Shown piece by piece: positions 9,254 through 18,466 of a DNA stretch of 64,000 nt (the stretch's first letter is position 1; each line of letters opens with the position of its first letter). Source of the stretch: AC-37 sp036389295. Lineage in GTDB: Bacteria; Actinomycetota; Thermoleophilia; Solirubrobacterales; Thermoleophilaceae. Under the pieces are notes generated by a model, which was not told the DNA's origin, made no database searches, and was given only the letters and a program-made list of their open reading frames with translations. The stretch spans positions 10,259-74,258 of the forward strand of contig DASVQB010000048.1 in the NCBI GenBank assembly GCA_036389295.1, given 5' to 3'. Both the position numbers and the translations under genes were made by a program.

Positions 9254-11425
9254 CTAGGTCGCGAAGATGAGTCCGGCTTCCATGCCGGCTGGCGTGTACT
9301 CGTCCAGCGCGGCGCGGAGGTTGTCCGTGCGCTGGGGCTCGAAGAGGTCGTGGAACGCGCCCATCTCGGACTCGTCCTCGGCACCGCGCCGGATCTCGTC
9401 GGCGCAGCGCTGGGAGAGGCGCGCGTATGTCGGCGTCCCGTAGCGGACGCTCTCGAAGCGGGGCGCGACCCGCGCGCGCTCGCGGTCGGCGTCGGCCGCG
9501 TCCGCGGCCGCGACCGCGAGGTCCGGCTGGCACTGGTAGCGGCGCGGGGTGCGCGAGCCGGGCGCCACGTACGAGAACCGGATGCAGCCGATCTGGCGGC
9601 GGGCCACGTGAACGCGGTCGCGGAGGACGGCGTCCTCCGCCAGCTCGATCGCGTGGGTGCGGACCTCGCCGAGCACCGTGGTCCGCACCAGCCTCAGGAC
9701 CGCGTGGGCGTGGCGCAGCTCGGGCCCGCCGACGGCGTCCAGCTCGGGTCCCGTCGAGTCGAGGATCGAGTCGGCCAGCGAGATGCAGACGGGGTCGGTC
9801 TCGACCTCGTCCGCGTTCACGCGGATCGTGCCGAGGATCGAGCGCTCCACGCAGAGCGTCGCGGTCGTGTCGTCCATCTCGACGCTCGGCTCCTCCTCGT
9901 GCTGGGGGCAGCACTCCTCGTCGAGCGCCCAACCGGGGACCAGCGTGCAGTGGCGGACCCGGACCTCGCCGAGCGCGCCCGTGAGCTGGAGGCTGCGGCC
10001 GGTCAGGAGCAGTCCGTCGAGCACGAGCCGCGCCGGCGCGGGCGGGCAGCCGTCGTCCGACCCGCCGTCCTCGGCGGCGACCCCGCGGACCCGCATCTGG
10101 TCCGGGCGGTTCGAGTACCAGTCGAGGAGCCGGATCACCGGGCGAGCGCCGTCCGCGGCCCGCAGCTCGAGCCGCTCGCCCGCCCGCAGCTCGATGTCGA
10201 TCGCCTCCTGGTAGGCGCCGCTGTCGACGATCTCGATCACCGCGTCCGCGAGCCGCGTGCGGTCCGCCTTCCTCTTCGCCGCGCCCTGGTCCTTCCGCCA
10301 CCGCTCGACCGCGTCCATGATCCGGGTGAGCTCCTCCTCGGGGCCGACGCGGTACAGCGGGCGGGTGCCGGCCGGCCGCAGCGAGCGCGGGTACTCGCCG
10401 CCGCCGATGTCGTCCGCGAACCCGTAGTGCCAGCTCACCCACACGCCCTGGTCGGGCGCGTTCCGCGGCGAGAAGACGATCCGGCCGAGCACCGGGTCGA
10501 TCGCCACCTGGTCGTGCTGCGGGCGGTACGCCCACTCGCTCAGGTCGGCGACCACGACCTGCTCCGGCGGGATCGGCCGGTCCGCCGAGTCGCGCCAGAC
10601 CTGGAGGCTCTTGCCCTCCCCGTAGTAGTCGAGCAGCCGCGCGTCCATCGGCCGGCGGCGGATCCACGACGGGACGCTCGACTCGTCCGCCACGTGGCTC
10701 GGGCCCGGCTCGGGCACCGGACGCGCCACGAGCGGCGCGTCGTTGCCGAGGATGCTGAACGTGTAGTGGTTGCGCGCGCGGTCGATGCAGAGCGCCGGCG
10801 CACGCGTGAGCGAGTACGGCTTCAGGCGCCAGGCGAACAGCGCGACGTTCGGGATGTCGAACTGCGAGCGGCGCCGGTGGGCCGCGATCCGCGGGACGGA
10901 GACCAGGTGCGCCAGCTCCTCGAACGGCCCGTCGTGGCGGTCCAGCGCGTCGCCGTCGCGCATGCCGGCGGTCAGCCGGCGGTCGAGCCGGACGTGGCGG
11001 ACGTGCTGGCGGAGGGCGAGCAGCCGGTACTCCTCCACGGCGCGGGCGGGCCAGCCGGCCACGCCCGCGGCGAGCAGCTCGAGGAGCGCGAGCGTGCCCT
11101 TGCGGCGGCGGGCGGCGATCATGCCCGCCACCGCCCGGCGCGGGAAGACCACCCGGTTTCGCCGGAGCGCCTCGACCCCCCGCTCGGAGGCCAGCTCGCC
11201 GAGCGGCCGCGGCGGGCGCCAGCCGACGAGGTCGCCGATGTACGGGACCGCCCAGTCCTCGGCCGTCTCGACGAACCAGTTCTCGTAGAGGCGCTCGAGA
11301 TCGGCCTCCACGACCTCGACCTGCTCCTCGATCACCTGGAGGAGCGCCCGCAGCGGCTCGCCCTGCTCGACGTCGCGGCTGCGGTAGATGGCCGGCAGCA
11401 GCCGGTAGAGGCGGTCGTCGCTCAC
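9254..11425 (-). CDS. Phage tail protein I-like baseplate protein with beta-helix C-terminus
   Basis: This 723-aa protein starts at a GTG in GTGA overlap with the upstream baseplate gene. Residues 1-100 (RLYRLLPAIYRSRD, a helix rich in EE and the ENWFVETAEDWAVPYIGDLV segment) match the tail-P2-I family, which links baseplate wedges to tail fibres in P2-like phages. The C-terminal half (about 400-640) has repeated short strands with regularly placed LxLxG and VRVRHCTL motifs, suggesting a right-handed parallel beta-helix. Beta-helices are common in host-recognition proteins, so this may take the place of a separate tail fibre. The family call is from the N-terminus; the beta-helix is inferred from strand periodicity. 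Confidence 0.82.
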   Translation of the reverse strand: MSDDRLYRLLPAIYRSRDVEQGEPLRALLQVIEEQVEVVEADLERLYENWFVETAEDWAVPYIGDLVGWRPPRPLGELASERGVEALRRNRVVFPRRAVAGMIAARRRKGTLALLELLAAGVAGWPARAVEEYRLLALRQHVRHVRLDRRLTAGMRDGDALDRHDGPFEELAHLVSVPRIAAHRRRSQFDIPNVALFAWRLKPYSLTRAPALCIDRARNHYTFSILGNDAPLVARPVPEPGPSHVADESSVPSWIRRRPMDARLLDYYGEGKSLQVWRDSADRPIPPEQVVVADLSEWAYRPQHDQVAIDPVLGRIVFSPRNAPDQGVWVSWHYGFADDIGGGEYPRSLRPAGTRPLYRVGPEEELTRIMDAVERWRKDQGAAKRKADRTRLADAVIEIVDSGAYQEAIDIELRAGERLELRAADGARPVIRLLDWYSNRPDQMRVRGVAAEDGGSDDGCPPAPARLVLDGLLLTGRSLQLTGALGEVRVRHCTLVPGWALDEECCPQHEEEPSVEMDDTTATLCVERSILGTIRVNADEVETDPVCISLADSILDSTGPELDAVGGPELRHAHAVLRLVRTTVLGEVRTHAIELAEDAVLRDRVHVARRQIGCIRFSYVAPGSRTPRRYQCQPDLAVAAADAADADRERARVAPRFESVRYGTPTYARLSQRCADEIRRGAEDESEMGAFHDLFEPQRTDNLRAALDEYTPAGMEAGLIFAT

Positions 11426-14361
11426 CGGATCTCCCTCAGCAGCACGGTGTCGGGCGCGGTCGGCGAGATCACGGCGAGCTGCGCCGGGACCACGCGGTAG
11501 GCGCGGCGCGGGCCGTCGTCCGCCGCCGGCCAGCCGCCCGGCTTCCGCTCCACCGTCGCGAGCCGCACCGCAAGGTGCTCCGCCGGCGGCGGCGCCAGCA
11601 GGTCCGCCAGGCCGTCGGGGTCCTCGGTCAGGTCCGCCTCGCCGATCGTCGCGAGACCGTCGACGTCGACGTGCTCGACGCCGGGGACCGACTGGATCGC
11701 CGACACGACGCGGCTCAGGTGGACGCCCTCGCCCAGCTCGCGGCGCTCGAAGCCGAACGCCTCGGCGAGGGCCGCGCGGACGCGCGGCTCGACCGTGGCC
11801 CACTCGCGGTCGGGCGCCACGCGGACGCCGGCGTCGAGCGCGATCAGGAGCAGCTCGCGGACGGCCACGTCGACCCGCAGGTGGGGGTCGCCGCACGCCG
11901 CGAGCGCCCTCCGCAGGGCCACCATCAGGTCCGAGGTCGGCGCGATCGGCGCGTCGTCCGCGCCGGCGACCGTCAGGTGCACGAAGCGCTGGCGCCCGTC
12001 CGAGAGCAGGGCGGCGGACGCCTTGCCGAACCCCGCCCGCGCGCGCGTGAACTCCTCGTAGTCGAGGACGGAGACGAGCCGCTCGAGCGCGAAGGTGGAG
12101 GTGGGCACGCCGCGACGGGCCGAGTCGCGACCGTCGCGGTCGGCGCCGCCGGTGGCCGGCAGCGGGTTCACGACGGCCGTCACGCCGAGCGGCTTGGTCG
12201 TGAGCTGGCTGATCTGTCCCGCCCTGACGTTCCCGGCCCGCCCGGTCCCGGTGCGGTAGCGGAGGCGCACGTTGTCGCTGCCGGTCGTGGGCCGCGCGCC
12301 GTGATCGCGGCCGTCGCCCGTGTGCGCCGCGGTCCGGTCGTCCTCGCCCGTGGTGGTGAAGTAGCCGCGCTCGCCCGGCCCGAGGTCGAGCAGCGACTCC
12401 TCCTCGTGCCAGAGGACGTCGTCCACGCGGAGCTCGAGCGTGCTCGCCGCGCCGAGGGCGGTCGCGGCCGGCAGGTGGGTGAGCGGGAACTGGCTCAGCG
12501 GGAACTCCTGGAGCGGCTGCGACGCGTCGCCGGCGGCCGGCGCCTCGAGCCGCGACTCGCCGTGGGTGACCTTGACGACGTTCGCCTGCACCCTGCACGT
12601 GTCGCGGCGGTAGCTGTAGGCGAGCCGGGTCGAGAGGACCAGGGTCGTGTGGAGCAGGTCGCCGGTGCGGGCCGGGTCGGCGCTCTCCTCGGTCCCCGCC
12701 ACCATCGCCAGCTCGGCGCCGGTGACGCCGGTCGCGCCCGGCACGTCGGTCCGCTCTCCGGAGACGACAACCCAGCGGCCCGCCGGGAGGTCCGGGTACA
12801 GCCCCGCGAGCTCAATCCGGCTCCCCTCGACGTCGTCCTCCAGGCGCTCCGGCGCGAGCTCGAGGCGCTCGCCCCTGAAGCGAACGGTCGTGGCGCGCAG
12901 CTGGGCGAACTCCGCGTCGTCGTCGAGCCACTCGTCGGCGAGCTGGAGAACGGTCACGCGACCCGACATGTCGTACGCGGCGAAGCCCACGTCGTGGACG
13001 CGCTCGACCGTCGTGACCAGCGGCTCGGAGCCCGGTCGCTCGACGACCACCTCGGTCCCGGGCAGGACGCCCTCGTAGACGGCGTCGAGCGGCAGCAGGC
13101 TCTGCCACGTGGGCAGCTCGCCGGCGGCGCCCCGCGCCCCCGGCGGCGCCGCGCCGACGAGCGTCGGGATCGGGATCGGGTCGGGCGACTCGGTCTTGCC
13201 GAAGATCGTCCAGTCCTGCCCGGTCGGCTGGCCGTCGCTGTTGCGCGGCGGCGGCGCCGCGGCGCCGAACGGGGCGGCCACCGCGCGCGGCGCCACGGCG
13301 ACCGGCGGCTCGTACGCGCGGCGGCGGTAGGTCGCGCGCGCCCGGCCCAGCACGCCCTCGAGGCGCCTGTCGACCGCCGTGATCAGGTGGGGGATCGCGC
13401 CCGAGAGCTCGCCGAGCACGTCGCCTCTCGACCGGAGCAGGTCGGCCGCCCTGGCGGGCGGGACGCTCGGCGGCATGCGGAGCGCCTCGATCAGGGCGAG
13501 CTGCGGGTTTCGCCCCTTTCTGTGGCCGTCCGCGGCCGCGGCCTCGACCGCGATCTCGGCGCCGCCCTCGCCGGCGAGCGTGGGGTCGTCGCCCACCGCG
13601 AGCGGCTCGAGCTCGACCGCGGTCCGGTCCTCGTCGGGCACGGTCGTCACCGCGGTCACGACGCGCGCCAGCGTGTCCCCGTCGTCGCGCGCGAGCAGCA
13701 GCCGGTCGCCGGCCTTCAGGTTCGTGGCGGTGCCCACGAGCCCGATCGACCCGGCGATCGCGGCCTCGTCGCGCAGCGCGGGCCGGTGGCGGCGGACCGG
13801 CAGCTCGCTCCAGTCGCCGCGCGCCTCGAGGTCGTCGGAGGTCTCGAACGACTGCGGCAGCTCGCCGGGGCCCGGGACGGTCACGCTGCGCGCGCCGGCC
13901 GGGATCGTGGTGACCGTGCCGGGGTCGACCGTGTAGGCGACGTACGTGCTGGACGAGACGCCCGGCCGCAGCCGGTAGCCCACGAGCCGCGCCAGCTCGA
14001 GGATCGACCGCCGCTCGTCCGCCGTCCTCAGGTAGCCCTCGTTCGCGATCCGCTCGGAGTAGAAGGTGAGGACGTCTGCGACGGTCGCCCACGCGTCGAG
14101 CAGCGCGATCGCCGGGTCGTCGCGGCGGCGGGACGTGAGGGCCGCGAGCGGCCGCGGGGGCGGGTCGCCGCGGTCGGACAGCTCGTGCGAGGTGAGCCGC
14201 GCGAGCATCGCGTCCAGGAAGCTGCCGTGCGTGCCGGCGCGGTACTCGATCGCGTCGAGGCCGGGGCCGTTGCGGACCGCGGCGCGCTCCGCGCGCGAGC
14301 CGACGCCCTCGCAGCACCCGCACGGGAGGCCGCGGCCCCCGCATCCGCACCGGGCGCTCAC
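11422..14361 (-). CDS. Baseplate J/gp47-like wedge protein (second copy, Afp12-like)
   Basis: This 979-aa protein belongs to the putative baseplate assembly protein group (TIGR02243-like), the large wedge component that joins tube hub to sheath. The first 25 residues carry six cysteines in CGCGG...CGCC spacing, unusual for this family and possibly metal-binding. Residues about 70-130 hold the conserved LLDAWATVADVLTFYSERIA helix, and about 690-850 the J-like TTKPLGVTAVVNPLPATGG region. The C-terminal EGVHLSRVVSAIQSVPGVEHV is shared with the next gene upstream, showing that the two are paralogues. It starts at GTG in a 4-bp overlap. The assignment as the Afp12 equivalent follows gene order. 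Confidence 0.87.
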   Translation of the reverse strand: MSARCGCGGRGLPCGCCEGVGSRAERAAVRNGPGLDAIEYRAGTHGSFLDAMLARLTSHELSDRGDPPPRPLAALTSRRRDDPAIALLDAWATVADVLTFYSERIANEGYLRTADERRSILELARLVGYRLRPGVSSSTYVAYTVDPGTVTTIPAGARSVTVPGPGELPQSFETSDDLEARGDWSELPVRRHRPALRDEAAIAGSIGLVGTATNLKAGDRLLLARDDGDTLARVVTAVTTVPDEDRTAVELEPLAVGDDPTLAGEGGAEIAVEAAAADGHRKGRNPQLALIEALRMPPSVPPARAADLLRSRGDVLGELSGAIPHLITAVDRRLEGVLGRARATYRRRAYEPPVAVAPRAVAAPFGAAAPPPRNSDGQPTGQDWTIFGKTESPDPIPIPTLVGAAPPGARGAAGELPTWQSLLPLDAVYEGVLPGTEVVVERPGSEPLVTTVERVHDVGFAAYDMSGRVTVLQLADEWLDDDAEFAQLRATTVRFRGERLELAPERLEDDVEGSRIELAGLYPDLPAGRWVVVSGERTDVPGATGVTGAELAMVAGTEESADPARTGDLLHTTLVLSTRLAYSYRRDTCRVQANVVKVTHGESRLEAPAAGDASQPLQEFPLSQFPLTHLPAATALGAASTLELRVDDVLWHEEESLLDLGPGERGYFTTTGEDDRTAAHTGDGRDHGARPTTGSDNVRLRYRTGTGRAGNVRAGQISQLTTKPLGVTAVVNPLPATGGADRDGRDSARRGVPTSTFALERLVSVLDYEEFTRARAGFGKASAALLSDGRQRFVHLTVAGADDAPIAPTSDLMVALRRALAACGDPHLRVDVAVRELLLIALDAGVRVAPDREWATVEPRVRAALAEAFGFERRELGEGVHLSRVVSAIQSVPGVEHVDVDGLATIGEADLTEDPDGLADLLAPPPAEHLAVRLATVERKPGGWPAADDGPRRAYRVVPAQLAVISPTAPDTVLLREIR

Positions 14362-17240
14362 AGGCCGCCCCTCAGCTCGAGCTCGAGCCGGCCGCGCTCG
14401 GGGAAGCTCGGGTCGCCGTCGAGGCGGGCGACCTCGAGCGGCCCGAGCCTCAGAACGCCTGTCGCGAGCGCGGAGTCGTCGGTCTCGAACATGCGCCGCA
14501 GGTGCCGGACCTCGACCCACTCGACCCCCGGCACCGCCTGCACGGCGGCGACGATCGCGCTGGCCGCGACGCCCTCGCCGAACGTCTGCTCGTCGGGGGC
14601 GAACATGCCGCGCGGCCCGAGCAGCTCGGCGATCCGGACGCGGACGTGGCCGCGCTCGTAGCCGGGCGCGACGCAGACCTCGAGCCCGAGGTCGAGCGAC
14701 GCGTACTCCGCCGGGCGCACCGAGAGGTCGTGGCCCATCCGCCGGTAGCGCTCCAGGCGGTCGCCGATCGAGCGCAGCAGCTCCGGCGGCGGGCGGTCGG
14801 TGCCGAGCGGGTCCACCCCCACCCGCGCCTCGTACCAGCTCCCGGTCCACCGCAGTCGCGCGACGGCCCGCTGGACGCCAGGCTGCTCGCCGGCGAGCGT
14901 GGCGTAGTCCCCGCCCGTGACAGCCCGCTCCAGGCGGCGGCGGAACGCGTGCGGGGCGACCAGCTTGACCTCGCGCTCCGGCTCCGGGTCCGTGCCGCCC
15001 TCCGCCGCGAGCGGGTTGCGGACGCGGCGGATCGCGCTCGTGCGCGTGGTGCACAGCGCGATCCGGCCGATCGCCTCCGCCGCGACGTTGCCGGCGGTGC
15101 CGTTGCCGACCCGGTAGCGGGCCACGAGCGTCGCGCCCGGGACCGGCACGGGCACGTCGCCGGCCGCGTAGCCGAAGCGCAGGTGGAGCCGCCCGTCGTC
15201 GTCGACCTCGCCCACGAAGTGGCGCTCGCGCCCGTGCACGTCGAGCAGGTCGCGGCGCGGCGTCCACGGCACGTCGGCCGCCTCCGCCGCCGGCCCCTCC
15301 GGCGGGCCGTCCGGGAACTCGTCGAGCGAGACCGCGGGCAGCGCCTCGCGCGGGTCGGAGGCGAGCGCGCCGCTCGCGGGCCCCCACAGAGCGGGGCTGC
15401 CCGGGTCGAGCGGCGCGGCGTAGCGCTCCCCCCAGAGGCCGCCCAGCTCGGCGACCTCGCCGGCGTCCAGCACGTAGCCGGCGCCGGCGCGGCGCGCCAG
15501 CCAGTCGGTGCGCTCGAGCTTGCGCTGGAGGAGCTCGTGCTCGAGCCCCAGCAGCGTCTCGAGCGACTCTGCGGCGTCCGCCGGCGCGGAGTCGATGCCG
15601 GCCTCGACGACCGCCCGGCCGCCGAACACGGTCACGAGCCAGTCGCGCTGCTCCTCCGTCAGCTCGGCCCCCTCGCGCAGGTCGGCCAGCAGCGCGCGGA
15701 GGTCCGCCTCGACGGCCTCGGCGATCCTCGCCGCGATCGCCGCCTGGAGCGCGGCGATGCGGGCCGGGCTCGGCAGCGGCGCGGCCTGGGTGACGGGCAG
15801 GCCCGCGAGGACCGGCTCGAAGCGGACCGGCTCGGGCTCGGGGTCCGAGGGCGCGCAGATCCCCTCGCAGCCGGGGAGCGGGGTCTCCGCCGGCGGCACG
15901 TCGAGCCGCTCGCGGTCGCCGCCGCAGAAGTCGATCCAGCGCCCGTGGTCGGCGAGCACCACGTTGCCGCGCGCGACGCTGACAGGCTCGACCGGCTCGC
16001 AGTCCTCGCCGGCGAGCGACGAGAGGCAGAGCGGGAACCGAAGCGCGTCCTCGGCGGCCCACGCCACCTCGACGACCGGCTGGTCGTAGGCCGCGTCGCG
16101 GCCCCGCACGACCTCCGTGAGCCGCACGGCCTGGCGGTGCGCCGGGTCGGCGTCGGCGGGGTTGCCGGTCGCGGGCCCCACGACCTCCTCGAGGATCAGG
16201 ACGTCGCCGGGCGCGAGGGCGAGCGGGCGGTCGCGGTCCTTCGCGGGCTGGCCGTCCTTCAGCGTCGCGCGCGTGGCGCCGACCGGGAGGCAGCACTCGG
16301 AGTCGCCCCACGTCCACAGCTCGATGCGGTTGTGCGCCGGCGACAGCGACACCTCGCGCGGCCCCATCGGGTGGAACGCCTGCGCCGCGTCGAGCTCGCG
16401 CGGCTTCAGCTCGTCGAACGCGACGCTCGGGGGATCGGCCGTCCCCGTCAGGAACACGAGGTCGTCCGGCGCCAGCGTCAGCGGCGCGTCGACCTCGACG
16501 CACACCCACGCGCGCGCGTTGGCGCCGTCGTGCATCGCGTAGTCGACGAGCCGCGCGTGCCGCCGCACCGACCGCCGCAGCCGCGCCGTCTCCAGGTACG
16601 CCTCGGTGCCGACCGCGTCCTGGAGGTAGCTGAGCTGGTCGCCCGCGTACGCGAGCACCTCGACGAGCGCCATCTGGACGTCCGGCGCGTGGCGCTCGCG
16701 CCAGTCCGGCATGACGAGCGCGAGGCGATCGAGGATCAGCCGGCGGAAGGTCTCGTAGTCCTTCGCCAGGTACGAGATCTCGGGCTCGTCGCGCTCGGGC
16801 GGTGGGCAGTCGTCCGCGGGCTCGCAGTCGAGCGGGCTCGGGCAGCCGGCCTTGAACGAGAGCTCGACGCAGGAGTAGCGCGGGTCGAAGCCCTCGAGCG
16901 GCTCGCGGCCGGGCCGTCCGTCCGGCCGCCGCTCGACCACGCACAGCGTGTACGTCGAGAAGTCGCCGAAGCGGTCGACCCTGACCTTCATGCAGTCGTC
17001 GAGGTCGGGGTCCTCCTCGCGGCACAGCGTCACGCCGACGACCTCGATCCCGGTCACGCGTTCGCCGCCGTCGATCCGCACGTTGCCGACCCCGATCTTC
17101 TCGGGCGCCTTCTGGAGGAACGTGACGGTGATCGTGAGCTGGTCGTCGCTCACCTCGACGTAGTCGATCCCGTTCAGCCCGAGCTGCCGCACGCGGCCGC
17201 GCCGCTCGGTCCCGACGCAGGCGAGGTCGGTCGCGCTCAT
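14358..17240 (-). CDS. Baseplate J/gp47-like wedge protein (first copy, Afp11-like)
   Basis: This 960-aa protein starts at ATG overlapping the gp25 stop (ATGA). It is homologous to the gene downstream. A DVQMALVEVLAYAGDQLSYL helix lies near residue 190, corresponding to the LLDAWATVADVLTFYSERIA helix of its partner. The TTRTSAIRRVRNPLAAEGGT block and a C-terminal GEGVAASAIVAAVQAVPGVE also align. In T4-like machines gp6/J proteins form the wedge ring around the spike, and eCIS loci usually carry two, as here. The N-terminal 170 residues contain several cysteines in conserved-looking pairs (CREED, DDCMK, CPSPLDC). Confidence 0.87.
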   Translation of the reverse strand: MSATDLACVGTERRGRVRQLGLNGIDYVEVSDDQLTITVTFLQKAPEKIGVGNVRIDGGERVTGIEVVGVTLCREEDPDLDDCMKVRVDRFGDFSTYTLCVVERRPDGRPGREPLEGFDPRYSCVELSFKAGCPSPLDCEPADDCPPPERDEPEISYLAKDYETFRRLILDRLALVMPDWRERHAPDVQMALVEVLAYAGDQLSYLQDAVGTEAYLETARLRRSVRRHARLVDYAMHDGANARAWVCVEVDAPLTLAPDDLVFLTGTADPPSVAFDELKPRELDAAQAFHPMGPREVSLSPAHNRIELWTWGDSECCLPVGATRATLKDGQPAKDRDRPLALAPGDVLILEEVVGPATGNPADADPAHRQAVRLTEVVRGRDAAYDQPVVEVAWAAEDALRFPLCLSSLAGEDCEPVEPVSVARGNVVLADHGRWIDFCGGDRERLDVPPAETPLPGCEGICAPSDPEPEPVRFEPVLAGLPVTQAAPLPSPARIAALQAAIAARIAEAVEADLRALLADLREGAELTEEQRDWLVTVFGGRAVVEAGIDSAPADAAESLETLLGLEHELLQRKLERTDWLARRAGAGYVLDAGEVAELGGLWGERYAAPLDPGSPALWGPASGALASDPREALPAVSLDEFPDGPPEGPAAEAADVPWTPRRDLLDVHGRERHFVGEVDDDGRLHLRFGYAAGDVPVPVPGATLVARYRVGNGTAGNVAAEAIGRIALCTTRTSAIRRVRNPLAAEGGTDPEPEREVKLVAPHAFRRRLERAVTGGDYATLAGEQPGVQRAVARLRWTGSWYEARVGVDPLGTDRPPPELLRSIGDRLERYRRMGHDLSVRPAEYASLDLGLEVCVAPGYERGHVRVRIAELLGPRGMFAPDEQTFGEGVAASAIVAAVQAVPGVEWVEVRHLRRMFETDDSALATGVLRLGPLEVARLDGDPSFPERGRLELELRGGL

Positions 17241-17596
17241 CCGCCCACCGACCGCTCGATCGTCGCGGCGCGCTCCTCGCCGGTGCGGAGCACGACGTAG
17301 CGGAGGTCGATCCTCAGCGTCGACTCCTCGGCGGTCGCCTCGAGGTCCTCGACGCGGATCACGTCGCCGAGGTACTGCTGGAGCGCGGCCTGCATCGCGA
17401 ACTGGAGCGCCCCGGCCAGCTCGGGGCTGTTCGGCGCGAACACGAGCTGGAGCAGGCCGCTGCCGAGGTCCGGCCGCATGACGCGCTCGCCGGGGTTCGT
17501 GAACAGCAGCTGCTCGATCATCTCGAGCACGTGCCGGTCGTCGCCGCACGTCGCGGTCGTGCCGTCCTCGAAGCGGATCGGGAAGGCGACGTTCAC
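17237..17596 (-). CDS. gpW/gp25-like baseplate wedge protein (Afp9-like)
   Basis: This 119-aa protein matches the gpW/gp25 fold. It has an N-terminal VAFPIRFEDG strand, the ILFTNPGER-type segment (here LLFTNPGERVMRPDLGSGL, about 33-52) and the LQFAMQAALQQYL helix, followed by alternating strands. gp25 is the conserved sheath-initiating wedge protein of contractile tails. It starts at GTG with the stop of the PAAR gene embedded (GTGA), and its own stop overlaps the first J-like gene. Length and motif are normal for the family. Confidence 0.92.
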   Translation of the reverse strand: MNVAFPIRFEDGTTATCGDDRHVLEMIEQLLFTNPGERVMRPDLGSGLLQLVFAPNSPELAGALQFAMQAALQQYLGDVIRVEDLEATAEESTLRIDLRYVVLRTGEERAATIERSVGG

Positions 17597-17946
17597 GCGC
17601 CGGCCACCCTCGCCTGCTGGACCGAGACGATCGCCGGCCCCTGCGGCGCCTGGTCGACGGCCTGGCCCACGCCGTCGCCCGACCCGGCCGGCGACGCCTG
17701 GAGCAGCGCGGGCATCCCCATCACCTTCACGCGGCCGGCGACGTTCCCCCACTGCACGAGAACGCACGGGTGCGGCGTCCCGCTCGGCGGGAACGGGCAC
17801 CCGGTCACGACGAGCGAGCTCGGCAGCGTGGCGACCGCGACCGGCAGCCCCATCGCGAGGACGCGCGTGTTCGGCGTCGCGACCTGCACCGGCGCCAGGT
17901 GAGAGCACGTCATGACCGTCCCCTTGGTCACGAGGAAGCCCGGCAC
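17593..17946 (-). CDS. PAAR-like spike-tip protein
   Basis: This 117-aa protein begins VPGFLVTKGTVMTCSHLA and continues with short glycine-rich beta repeats, ending in a hydrophilic tail. The PFPPSG and CVLVQWGNVAG segments and the presence of Cys and His residues suit the metal-stabilised cone of PAAR-type proteins that sharpen the spike of contractile injectors. It lies directly after the spike gene (1-nt gap) and overlaps gp25, the position of Afp10-like genes. The GTG start keeps the conserved N-terminal MPG-type opening. The fold is inferred from pattern and position. Confidence 0.75.
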   Translation of the reverse strand: MPGFLVTKGTVMTCSHLAPVQVATPNTRVLAMGLPVAVATLPSSLVVTGCPFPPSGTPHPCVLVQWGNVAGRVKVMGMPALLQASPAGSGDGVGQAVDQAPQGPAIVSVQQARVAGA

Positions 17947-17947
17947 G

Positions 17948-18466
17948 TCAGGTCACCACCAGCGCCGGCGGGTTGATCGAGACGGTCGGCCCGACCAGCG
18001 AGATCGAGGCGCCCTTGCCGTTCTGGATCACGATGCCGGCCTCGCTGATCACGATCCCGGCCTTGCTCGCGAGCTGGAGCATGATCCCGGTGGCGGGGTT
18101 GCCGCTGATCAGCAGCGAGTTCTGGGTGACCGTCTGGAGCATGATGTTCGGGGCGACCGGTGCGCCGGCCAGGGCGAGCGCCGGCACGTCGCCCGCGCCC
18201 CAATAGCAGCCGCTCCAAATCGGGTAGTTCGGGTCGCCGCCCTCGAACTCCATCCACACCGCGGTCCCCGGCGGCGGCAGCATGAACGCCCCGCTCTGGA
18301 TGCCGGTGAGCGGCAGGCACGGCGTGGCCCAGCTGCTCGGCACGGGCCCGAGCACGTCCGGCACCGTCGCGGTTATCCGACCCTGGAGCTGCGGGTCGAC
18401 GTTGCTCACGACGGTGCCGCGGTACTTGCCGTAGTACCTCTTCCCGCCGCCGTTCTGGTCGCTCAT
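17948..18466 (-). CDS. Baseplate spike protein, gpV/VgrG-C-like (OB-fold + beta-prism)
   Basis: This 172-aa protein contains YYGKYRGTVVSNVDPQLQGR at about 11-30 followed by ITATVPDVLG, the characteristic gpV/gp5 OB-fold opening. WMEFEGGDPNYPIWSG lies near residue 75. The C-terminal half consists of short repeats (LLISGNPATGIMLQL, GIVISEAGIVIQNG) typical of the trimeric beta-helix needle. The gene is separate from the gpD-like hub upstream, whereas in Afp/PVC the spike protein Afp8 combines both halves. It overlaps its neighbour by 4 bp. Confidence 0.92.
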   Translation of the reverse strand: MSDQNGGGKRYYGKYRGTVVSNVDPQLQGRITATVPDVLGPVPSSWATPCLPLTGIQSGAFMLPPPGTAVWMEFEGGDPNYPIWSGCYWGAGDVPALALAGAPVAPNIMLQTVTQNSLLISGNPATGIMLQLASKAGIVISEAGIVIQNGKGASISLVGPTVSINPPALVVT

